From: an uncultured Ruminococcus sp.
Lineage (GTDB): Bacteria > Bacillota > Clostridia > Oscillospirales > CAG-272
Assembly (NCBI GenBank): GCA_902797495.1
Contig: CADBTH010000168.1
Location: 1 to 11,524, forward strand
Length of the DNA stretch: 11,524 bases
Direction of reading: 5' to 3'
Notes under the pieces: model-generated
Database searches by the model: none
Seen by the model: the letters and a program-made list of their open reading frames with translations, nothing else
Told to the model about the DNA's origin: nothing
Translations under genes and position numbers: made by a program
In this document: piece by piece, positions 6,204 through 11,524 of the stretch
Layout: each line of letters opens with the position of its first letter
How positions within the stretch are numbered: position 1 is the first letter of the stretch

Positions 6204-6797
6204 ATGAAAATACTTCTTGCGCTCCCGGACAGAGATCTTCTGTCGGGACTCGGCGATATACTGACTCTCGACGGGAACGAAGTCACGTGCGCGTTCGACG
6301 CGATACAGGCGGCAAGATTCTCGTCGGACAAAAGGTTTGACGCCGCCCTCGTAGACAGATCTCTCCCAAGAGGCGACCTTCGCGCTCTGACGGAGCTTCT
6401 CCACGAGTCGAAGACTCCCGTCGTCGTAGTGACGAAGGACAGATTCAGCGCGGAGCTTCTGATGAGGGCCGAGGCGGAGTCGTATATGACGTATCCGTTC
6501 CTCGTCCCGGACCTTACCGAAACTCTCCTCGGAGTGACGGAGAAGGCGTCGTCGGGCAGGGTCTTCGACGTCTGCGGGATAGCAGTCGACGTGTCGAAAT
6601 TCCTGATGGGTGGCTCCGTAAAGATGACAAACGAGGAGATCGACGTTCTCGAGGCAGTCTGCGAAGGACGTCCCGTTCCGCCGCGCCGCCGCGAGATATA
6701 CGTAGCCTCGATCAACGCGAAGATGGCACGGATAGACCCCGCGCGCCGCATCGAATACGTCGCGGGCGAGGGATACAGAGTCCGTGTGACCGAATAA
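6204..6797 (+). CDS. Atypical response regulator, OmpR/PhoB-like with degenerate receiver and shortened winged helix
   Basis: A 197-residue response regulator, shorter than the usual 220-240. The receiver keeps the phospho-acceptor Asp (D51 in ALVDRSLP) and the switch Thr (T77 in VVVVTKD). However, the acidic pair that binds Mg2+ is replaced by Leu7-Pro8 (ILLALPDRD against the usual ILIVDDE), and the invariant Lys of TKPF is Tyr97 (SYMTYPF). The C-terminal half has the first helix of an OmpR-type domain (MTNEEIDVLEAVCEG, from 141), a recognition-helix-like stretch (REIYVASINAKMARI) and the closing VAGEGYRVRV. About 15-18 residues normally forming the second helix are missing between them. ATG 6204 is chosen because GGAGG at 6191-6195 sits 8 bases upstream; GTG 6195 overlaps that site. 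The kinase gene starts 11 bases after it. It may work without phosphorylation. Confidence 0.85.
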   Translation: MKILLALPDRDLLSGLGDILTLDGNEVTCAFDAIQAARFSSDKRFDAALVDRSLPRGDLRALTELLHESKTPVVVVTKDRFSAELLMRAEAESYMTYPFLVPDLTETLLGVTEKASSGRVFDVCGIAVDVSKFLMGGSVKMTNEEIDVLEAVCEGRPVPPRRREIYVASINAKMARIDPARRIEYVAGEGYRVRVTE

Positions 6798-6808
6798 CGG
6801 AGGACAGT

Positions 6809-8017
6809 ATGAACAAGGTAAGAAAGAAATTCATAATCTACGCCATGGCGGCGGTGTTCGTTCTGCTCACCGCTCTGCTGGCGGTCATAAACGTTATAAA
6901 CTTTTCCGCCGTCGCCGACGACGCGGACAGGATAACCGCCTCGATCGTGCGCGCAGGGGGCGAGCTCGGAAGAGACGAGGCGCCCTTCAGGAAGGACGAA
7001 CGGGGAGATATGAGGCGGCGCGACGCCGCCATCGGCCCGGAGTCGCCCGAGCTTCCCTTCTCCGCGAGGTACTTCACGGTGAAGTTCACGCCGGAGGGGA
7101 ACGGCGAGATCGTCTCCTTCAACATCTCGGCGTACACCGAGGAGGAGGCGATAACGACCGCGTCGTCGCTCGCAAAGCGCGGCGGGTGCGGATTCGTCGA
7201 CACCTACTACAGATACAGAGTAACGAAGGAAAACGGCGAGACCGTCGTAACGGTCATCGACCAGTCGAGGGAGCTTGCCCCTTCCTACAGAATACTTAAA
7301 ATATCCGCCGTCGGAGAGGCGATATGCCTCGCGGTCTGCCTCGCGTTTCTGATCTTTATCAGCCGCCGCCTCTTCAAACCGATAGAGGACGCGGACAGAC
7401 GGGAAAAGCAGTTCCTCGCGGAAGCCGAGCGCGAGTTCATGGTGCCGCTGACCGTCATCGGCGCGAACGCGGAGGCGATCGAACGCACCCACGGGCCGGA
7501 CGAGAGGACTCAGTCGATCAACCGCCAGGTGAAGAAAATGACGGAGATCACGAAGAAGATCGGCGCGCTGACGGTCTTCCCCGTCGGCGAGGAGAGGTGC
7601 GACCTATCGGCGATAGCCGCCGGGATCGCAGACTCTGCATCTCACGGATTCGCAGAGGCGGGAGTCGCTTTCGGAAGCGATATCGACGCCGGCGTCGTCG
7701 TCACGGGTGACTCCGTATCGCTGAGAAAAGCGGTGCGCGAGACGCTCGACAACGCGGCGAAGTTCGCGAAGGAGCGGGCGTTCGTCTCGCTGAAGGAGGA
7801 AGGCGGGCGGGTCTCTCTCACCGTCTCGAACGGAACGACGCTCCCGGACGGAAACTACGACAGGGCGTTCGACCGCTTCACGAGGTTTGAAAACGCCGCG
7901 GGCGTCGAGGGAGACGGACTCGGTCTCTCCTTCGTCAAGGATATCGTCAAGGCGCACAACGGACGGCTCTCGGCGGCGGTCGAAAACGGAGTTTTCATCC
8001 TCCGCATAACTCTCTGA
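6809..8017 (+). CDS. Sensor histidine-kinase homologue lacking the phospho-acceptor histidine
   Basis: A 402-residue membrane sensor of the histidine-kinase family. Membrane segment 1 spans about 7-31 and segment 2 about 165-186, enclosing a roughly 130-residue extracytoplasmic domain (SARYFTVKF...VSFNISAYTEEEA...YRYRVT) of a type common in gut Clostridia. The dimerisation helix reads REKQFLAEAEREFMVPLTVI (198-217), where the family has SHELKTPL: the phosphorylated His is Arg208 (CGC, one base from CAC) and the phosphatase Thr at His+4 is Val212. The ATPase domain keeps N315 (TLDNAAKF), FDRFTRF and GDGLGLSFVK (368-377), but the DxGxG motif is reduced to SNGTT (340-344). It may bind ATP yet cannot autophosphorylate in the usual way. 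GGAGGA precedes the ATG. A direct DNA-binding regulator or allosteric role is possible; the ligand is unknown. Confidence 0.9.
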   Translation: MNKVRKKFIIYAMAAVFVLLTALLAVINVINFSAVADDADRITASIVRAGGELGRDEAPFRKDERGDMRRRDAAIGPESPELPFSARYFTVKFTPEGNGEIVSFNISAYTEEEAITTASSLAKRGGCGFVDTYYRYRVTKENGETVVTVIDQSRELAPSYRILKISAVGEAICLAVCLAFLIFISRRLFKPIEDADRREKQFLAEAEREFMVPLTVIGANAEAIERTHGPDERTQSINRQVKKMTEITKKIGALTVFPVGEERCDLSAIAAGIADSASHGFAEAGVAFGSDIDAGVVVTGDSVSLRKAVRETLDNAAKFAKERAFVSLKEEGGRVSLTVSNGTTLPDGNYDRAFDRFTRFENAAGVEGDGLGLSFVKDIVKAHNGRLSAAVENGVFILRITL

Positions 8018-8028
8018 CGGAGGGCGAC

Positions 8029-8757
8029 ATGGCAGACGTCAAAAACCCCGTCGTCGTTATGAAGAGGTACGAGCTGAAGTACGTTCTCTCGCCCGAGCAG
8101 GAGGAATACCTCATCCGCTCGCTGCGGGGACACATGGAGCCGGACGAATACGGTCTGACCTCCATCGCTTCTCTCTACTACGACACGCCCGAATACAGGC
8201 TCATAACGACGTCGATAGAAAAACCGCCGTTCAAGGAAAAGATGAGGCTTCGCTCCTACGGGCTCGCAACGGACTCGTCTCCCGTCTATCTCGAACTGAA
8301 GAGAAAGACGGAGGGGATCGTCTATAAGAGGCGCGTTCAGACGACGATACCGCTCGTCAAAAAGTTCTTCGACGGCGACGGCGACATATGCGCGCCGGGT
8401 CAGATAAACCGCGAGATCACCTATTTCAGGGACTACTACAAAAACCTCGCGCCGGCGTGTCTTATCATCTACGACCGCACGGCTTACTTCGAGCCGGGGG
8501 GAGACCTCAGACTGACGATCGACCGGGATCCGCGTTACAGAACGGAGGCGCTGGATCTGCGAGTCTCGATGGACGGTATCTCCCTTCTCCCGAAGGGGCA
8601 CTCGGTGCTTGAGATAAAGGTGCAGCAGGCGATGCCTCTTTGGCTCACGAAAATACTCTCGGACGGAAAAATATATAAACACAGCTTTTCGAAGTACGGA
8701 GAAGCGTACAAAATGCAGTCGGCAAATTCACGTATCGGAGGTCACTGTTATGTTTGA
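8029..8757 (+). CDS. VTC-domain protein (polyphosphate polymerase domain)
   Basis: A 242-residue protein that is almost entirely a VTC domain, the tunnel fold which in yeast Vtc4 makes polyphosphate from ATP. Strand motifs with charged residues pointing into the tunnel are present: KRYELKYVL (12-20), SLYYDTPEY (48-56), KEKMRLRSYG (69-78), VYLELKRK (86-93), VYKRRV (98-103), IIYDRTAY (146-153), VLEIKV (193-198) and HSFSKYGEAY (218-227). The bases and acids usual for nucleotide and metal binding (R73, R75, K91, K93, R101, R102, E195, K197) appear intact. There is no membrane segment; it probably works with the DUF4956 membrane protein whose gene overlaps it by 8 bases. GGAGGG precedes the ATG, 11 bases after the sensor gene. 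Polymerase activity of bacterial VTC proteins is inferred from the family, not shown here. Confidence 0.92.
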   Translation: MADVKNPVVVMKRYELKYVLSPEQEEYLIRSLRGHMEPDEYGLTSIASLYYDTPEYRLITTSIEKPPFKEKMRLRSYGLATDSSPVYLELKRKTEGIVYKRRVQTTIPLVKKFFDGDGDICAPGQINREITYFRDYYKNLAPACLIIYDRTAYFEPGGDLRLTIDRDPRYRTEALDLRVSMDGISLLPKGHSVLEIKVQQAMPLWLTKILSDGKIYKHSFSKYGEAYKMQSANSRIGGHCYV

Positions 8758-9424
8758 TTCGATCTATTCTTCACCGGTAGCAGCGTCGGAATTCTTCACG
8801 ATGGCGGGCGTCGCCCTCGCCGCCGGTTTCATATTCGCATGGATAATGTCGTTCAAGGTCAGAGCGACGAAAAGGTTCTTCATCGTCGCCTCTCTCATGC
8901 CCTTCCTCATCGCGGTCGTCATCACGTTCGTCAAGGGAAATATCGGCGCGGGAGTCGCGGTCGGCGGCGGCGTCTTCGGACTGATAAGGTTCCGTTCGGC
9001 GCAGGGCTCGTCCGACGAGATCGTGACCGTGCTGATCTCGATCGGCGCGGGGATCGCCTTCGGTATGGGCTACGTCGGCTACGGAGTTCTGATCCTCATC
9101 TGCCTCGCCGCTCTCTTCTTCCTCTTCTCACTGCTCCCGATCTTCGAGCACCGCGGCGCGGCCGAGGAAAAGCTGCTCCGCATAACGATCCCCGAGTCGC
9201 TCGAATACCACGACGTCTTCGACGACACGTTCCGTCACTACCTCAGAACGTTCGAGAGCGACGGCGTCAAGACGACCGGCATGGGCTCCATGTTCCGCCT
9301 CTCCTTCAGGATGGTCATGAAGGACCCGTCCGAGGAAAAAGCGTTCATCGACGAGCTTCGCACGAAGAACGGGAACCTCGAGATCGCAATAACTCCCTAC
9401 GTCGGGATACAGAACCAGCTCTGA
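8750..9424 (+). CDS. DUF4956-family membrane protein
   Basis: A 224-residue integral membrane protein of the DUF4956 family. The hydrophobic segments lie at about 17-34, 43-61, 93-108 and 110-131. Between segments 2 and 3 is the family's conserved stretch, GGGVFGLIRFRSAQGSSDEI (72-91). The last 90 or so residues are soluble and probably cytoplasmic (EHRGAAEEKLLRITIPES and onward), resembling a small alpha/beta domain. The family has no settled biochemical role; its recurrent pairing with VTC-domain genes suggests it exports, anchors or handles the product of that enzyme, by loose analogy to the membrane part of the yeast VTC complex. The start overlaps the VTC gene by 8 bases and has GGAGG about 8 bases upstream, so the two are translationally coupled. 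It ends the four-gene operon; no CotH-kinase gene follows, unlike many related loci. Confidence 0.9.
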   Translation: MFDSIYSSPVAASEFFTMAGVALAAGFIFAWIMSFKVRATKRFFIVASLMPFLIAVVITFVKGNIGAGVAVGGGVFGLIRFRSAQGSSDEIVTVLISIGAGIAFGMGYVGYGVLILICLAALFFLFSLLPIFEHRGAAEEKLLRITIPESLEYHDVFDDTFRHYLRTFESDGVKTTGMGSMFRLSFRMVMKDPSEEKAFIDELRTKNGNLEIAITPYVGIQNQL

Positions 9425-9447
9425 CGGTATAAATATTCGTAGCAATC

Positions 9448-9453
9448 TATAAT
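9448..9453 (+). promoter_or_regulatory. Possible -10 box before the flavoprotein gene
   Basis: TATAAT lies 22 bases before the ATG in the 50-base gap after the DUF4956 gene. No -35 box was found at 16-18 bases; CTGACG (9421-9426) is 21 bases away. The flavoprotein may instead be read through from the upstream operon, since no terminator separates them. Confidence 0.25.
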
Positions 9454-9474
9454 TATTCATACGGAGAATATATT

Positions 9475-10587
9475 ATGGAATACAGAGTCGATACGGCGAT
9501 CGTCGGCGCGGGGCCGTCGGGCTCCGCCTGCGCGATCACGCTTCAAAAGGCGGGAGTCCCCTGCCTGCTGATCGATAAAAAATCCTTCCCGCGGAGCAAG
9601 ACCTGCGGCGGAGGCGTCACCGAAAAAACGTATCTGCTAATCAAGGAACTCCTCGGAGAGCGCGCGGAAGACGTCTTCTGCGGCGAGAGCGGAAAGGTCG
9701 AATTCTATCTGAAGGAGCGACTCGCGGCGAGAGCCGACGTCGGTCTGAAGTACCGCTTCGTGAAGCGCGAGGTATTCGACAAGGCGCTCGTCGACGAGTA
9801 CGAAAGGCTCGGAGGCAAGTTGCTCGACGGCGCCGCGGTCACGAAGATAAGCCGCGCCGAAGGGCGCATGACCCTCTCGAACGGAGACGCCGTTTACTAC
9901 AGCAGGCTCGTCTGTGCAGACGGCGCAAAAAGCGCGCTAAGATCCGCGCTCGGAGCCAACGCTCCGACGGAGGCGTTCTGCGTCGAGTGCCACGTACCGT
10001 ACGATTCGTTCGACTACGGCGGCGAAGTCCGCATCTTCTTAGGCATCCCGAAGAAGGGATACGCCTGGGTCTTCCCGTCTGGAGATGAGGTCTGCATCGG
10101 GCTCGGAGGACTCGCAGGCCGCGGCGACAGATTCGACGAGGAGCTGAAAGACTTTTTGAAACGTCTCGGCGTCACGGGAGAATACGGGATCAAGGGCGCG
10201 TTCGTCCCGTACGGCGAACCGGTCGACCAGACTTCCCTGCCGGAGAACTGCGTTCTCGTCGGGGACGCCGCGGGCTTTGCCGACCCACTGACGGGCGAGG
10301 GGCTTTACTTCGCGCTCGCGTCGGGTATCGCCGCGGCGGAGTGCGCGGCATCGCGCGGTGGCGTCTTCCGAGACGAATACCTCGGGAAAACCGAAAGGCT
10401 GAGAAAAATCATTTCCGAGGGGGTTAAGGTACAGAGCAAACTGTATCTCCCCGGCACGTTGCCCCTGTTGAGAAAGATCGTCTCCGGCAGGTCGGGGTTT
10501 GTCTCGTTCGTCTTCGACGAGCTCGTCTCAACGTATAATTATTCATATTCCGGGCTGAACCGGTTGAGAGAAGATTATAAAAAATGA
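9475..10587 (+). CDS. FAD-dependent oxidoreductase, geranylgeranyl reductase family
   Basis: A 370-residue flavoprotein of the geranylgeranyl-reductase/FixC group (para-hydroxybenzoate hydroxylase fold). The FAD-binding GAGPSGSA is at 11-18 and the ribose-binding acid at D34 (LLIDKK). The family motif PRSKTCGGGVTEK is at 39-51, the second nucleotide contact CADGAKSALR at 147-156, the substrate-side GYAWVFPSGDEVCIGLGG at 195-212, and the FAD pyrophosphate motif VGDAAGFADPLTGEGLYFA at 262-280. Members saturate isoprenoid double bonds or act on other lipid-like substrates; the bacterial substrates are mostly unknown. There is no signal peptide. GGAG is 8 bases before the ATG. It follows the DUF4956 gene by 50 bases and ends at a strong terminator, so it may be the last gene of that operon or a separate unit. 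Any link to undecaprenyl or quinone metabolism is speculation. Confidence 0.88.
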   Translation: MEYRVDTAIVGAGPSGSACAITLQKAGVPCLLIDKKSFPRSKTCGGGVTEKTYLLIKELLGERAEDVFCGESGKVEFYLKERLAARADVGLKYRFVKREVFDKALVDEYERLGGKLLDGAAVTKISRAEGRMTLSNGDAVYYSRLVCADGAKSALRSALGANAPTEAFCVECHVPYDSFDYGGEVRIFLGIPKKGYAWVFPSGDEVCIGLGGLAGRGDRFDEELKDFLKRLGVTGEYGIKGAFVPYGEPVDQTSLPENCVLVGDAAGFADPLTGEGLYFALASGIAAAECAASRGGVFRDEYLGKTERLRKIISEGVKVQSKLYLPGTLPLLRKIVSGRSGFVSFVFDELVSTYNYSYSGLNRLREDYKK

Positions 10588-10618
10588 CAAATGAGAGAGG
10601 AGTGAACGGTACAAAAAG

Positions 10619-10644
10619 AAAAAGCCGCAAAAGCGGCTTTTTTT
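10619..10644. terminator. Bidirectional rho-independent terminator
   Basis: AAAGCCGC (10621-10628) pairs with GCGGCTTT (10633-10640) around an AAAA loop, followed on the plus strand by T residues through 10644. On the minus strand the same stem is followed by TTTTTCTTTTT. It ends both the flavoprotein transcript and the convergent tRNA-Leu transcript. Confidence 0.9.
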
Positions 10645-10726
10645 GGTGCGGGTGACAGGGGTCGAACCTGCATCCTCGCGGACAAGATCCTAAATCTTGC
10701 GTGTATGCCAATTTCACCACACCCGC
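10644..10726 (-). tRNA. tRNA-Leu (anticodon TAG)
   Basis: The minus strand folds as a tRNA of 83 bases including CCA. Acceptor arms GCGGGTG and CACCCGC pair, the D-arm region contains GTGAAATTGGCATACAC, and the anticodon stem CAAGA/TCTTG closes a TTTAGGA loop with anticodon TAG (10692-10690), reading CUN leucine codons. The long variable arm (CCGCGAGGATG) is expected of leucine tRNAs, and the T-arm is CAGG-TTCGACC-CCTG. The discriminator A at 10647 is followed by an encoded CCA at 10646-10644, which touches the terminator. Confidence 0.96.
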
Positions 10727-10736
10727 GCGCCTATAA

Positions 10737-10765
10737 ATGATACCACCGAACGGCGGTTTTGTCAA
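10737..10765 (-). promoter_or_regulatory. Sigma-70 promoter of tRNA-Leu
   Basis: On the minus strand a perfect TTGACA (10765-10760) is followed by a 17-base spacer and TATCAT (10742-10737). Transcription should start around 10730, only a few bases before the mature 5' end at 10726. The spacer carries an imperfect palindrome (CCGCCG-TT-CGGTGG). The -35 box touches the end of the adjacent hairpin element. Confidence 0.85.
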
Positions 10766-10876
10766 GGACGGAAAGCGCATTTTGCCGCTTTCCGTCCTTT
10801 GAGCTTTCAAAAGTTTTCGCGAGCCTTTTTTCAAAAAGGCTCAAACGGTTTCCGGGGGACGGGGCGGCGCCCCGTC
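10764..10876. repeat. Intergenic element of three strong hairpins
   Basis: Three palindromes lie side by side. A perfect 14-bp stem AAGGACGGAAAGCG/CGCTTTCCGTCCTT occupies 10764-10777 and 10786-10799. A 10-bp stem GAGCCTTTTT/AAAAAGGCTC occupies 10821-10830 and 10833-10842. GACGGGGCG/CGCCCCGTC occupies 10858-10866 and 10868-10876 and overlaps the rsmA stop codon. None is followed by a T-run on the minus strand, so they do not look like ordinary terminators of rsmA. The style resembles dispersed intergenic palindromic repeats of gut Clostridia, but copy number cannot be judged from one window. Confidence 0.6.
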
Positions 10877-11524
10877 AATAAAGCTCAGCCGTAAGCTTAC
10901 AAAAATCCTCCGGCGATATCTTCTCACCGCGGACGTCCACACGGAGTCCGAGAGACTCGAGAGCGTCGGCGACCTTCTCCTTCGGGAAAAGACCCGAGAG
11001 CGCGTTCGTCAGCGTCTTGCGGCGCTGGATGAAGGCGGCGGAGATCAGCTTCTTCGTGCGTTCGATAAAGAGCGCGCACTCTTCCCTGTCGGACGGCGCG
11101 TCGGGGTATACGTCGCAAATGCCGCCCGGATGGAGCTTGATGCAGACGACCGACGAGGAGACCTTGGGAGCGGGGAAAAAGTTGCCCGCCGAGACGGTGA
11201 AGAGCTTTTCGGCTCTGCCGTGCAGGGCGACGGAAGCGGTCACGGCGCCGTACTCGGAGTCATTCTCCGTGGCGCAAAGTCTGTCCGCGACCTCGGTCTG
11301 GATCATGACGGTGACGGAGTCGATACGCGGCGCGCCCGTCGGCGGGAACGACTCGAGAATTTTCATAAGAACGGGGGTCGTGACGTAATAGGGGAGATTC
11401 GCGCAGACCTTAACGGGAGCGTCGCCGAAATGCTCCCCGACGAAACGCGGCAGGTCGAGCGAGAGAAAGTCCGCTTCGACGACCTGCGTATTATCGCAGT
11501 CCGAAAGAGTCTCGCCAAGGAGGG
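10875..11524 (-). CDS. rsmA: 16S rRNA (adenine1518-N6/adenine1519-N6) dimethyltransferase, C-terminal part cut by window edge
   Basis: The last 215 residues of RsmA (KsgA), which uses S-adenosylmethionine to dimethylate two adjacent adenines in the 3'-terminal hairpin of 16S rRNA during small-subunit maturation. The visible part begins within the SAM domain (LLGETLSDCDNTQVVEADFLSLDL) and includes the catalytic ANLPYYVTTPVLMKI motif. It continues with MIQTEVADRLCA, FTVSAGNFFPAPKVSSSVVCIKL and AAFIQRRKTLTNALSGLF, all diagnostic of the family. The SAM-binding glycine motif and the start codon lie beyond the right edge. The frame reads from 11522 without a stop and ends at TGA 10877-10875. An internal Met at 11366 begins a shorter open frame, but the conserved motif precedes it, so it is not the start. 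It lies upstream of the tRNA-Leu gene on the same strand. Confidence 0.97.
   Translation of the reverse strand, partial: LLGETLSDCDNTQVVEADFLSLDLPRFVGEHFGDAPVKVCANLPYYVTTPVLMKILESFPPTGAPRIDSVTVMIQTEVADRLCATENDSEYGAVTASVALHGRAEKLFTVSAGNFFPAPKVSSSVVCIKLHPGGICDVYPDAPSDREECALFIERTKKLISAAFIQRRKTLTNALSGLFPKEKVADALESLGLRVDVRGEKISPEDFCKLTAELY

Noticed and set aside
5957..7492. Extension of the Wzz frame 512 codons upstream
   Set aside because: The extension is antisense to the regulator and sensor genes and crosses the promoter region. The ATG at 5956 has a ribosome binding site and the protein from there has the full family length.
7855..8682. A 275-codon minus-strand frame
   Set aside because: It is antisense to the sensor and VTC genes and shows no family motif.
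10644..10726. tRNA-Leu as an integration site for a mobile element
   Set aside because: No integrase, no phage or conjugation gene and no second copy of the tRNA 3' end were seen in the window.
10424..10834. A 136-codon minus-strand frame crossing the tRNA
   Set aside because: It runs through the tRNA-Leu, the terminator and the end of the flavoprotein gene; it is a chance open frame.

Overview
The window looks like chromosomal DNA from an uncultivated Clostridia-type member of the Bacillota, probably a gut lineage. The reasons are GGAGG-type ribosome binding sites before nearly every gene, a two-membrane-segment Wzz protein of the Gram-positive type, a sensor kinase resembling those common in gut Clostridia, and a polyphosphate polymerase-DUF4956 pair typical of that group. 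The DNA is GC-rich by eye, apart from the AT-rich control region near 5960-6200. The taxonomic assignment is inference.

Left half (about 5956 down to 1, minus strand): a tightly packed exopolysaccharide or cell-surface glycan operon. It runs from a good sigma-70-type promoter at 5993-6021 through a Wzz-like chain-length protein, a DegT/DnrJ/EryC1 aminotransferase, a monotopic phosphoglycosyl transferase (sugar transferase), a PglD/EpsM-like sugar acetyltransferase, a GT4 glycosyltransferase, a GT2 glycosyltransferase, and a second GT4 enzyme cut by the left edge. The last six genes overlap or are at most 13 bases apart. The aminotransferase, acetyltransferase and phosphoglycosyl transferase make up most of a pathway that builds an N-acylated 4-amino-6-deoxysugar and loads it onto undecaprenyl phosphate; the glycosyltransferases then extend it. 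The 4,6-dehydratase, flippase, polymerase and tyrosine kinase are not in the window.

Middle (6204-9424, plus strand, divergent from the glycan operon): a four-gene operon of response regulator, sensor kinase, VTC-domain (polyphosphate polymerase-like) protein and DUF4956 membrane protein. Both signalling proteins have lost residues needed for phosphotransfer. The kinase has Arg where the phosphorylated His should be. The receiver lacks the conserved Lys and the acidic pair and has a shortened DNA-binding domain. This is the most unusual part of the window.

Right end (9475-11524): a geranylgeranyl-reductase-family flavoprotein on the plus strand, a terminator shared with a convergent tRNA-Leu(TAG) gene that has a near-consensus promoter, an intergenic element of three strong hairpins, and the C-terminal part of rsmA (ksgA) on the minus strand, cut by the right edge. 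No transposase, integrase, CRISPR array or phage gene was seen.
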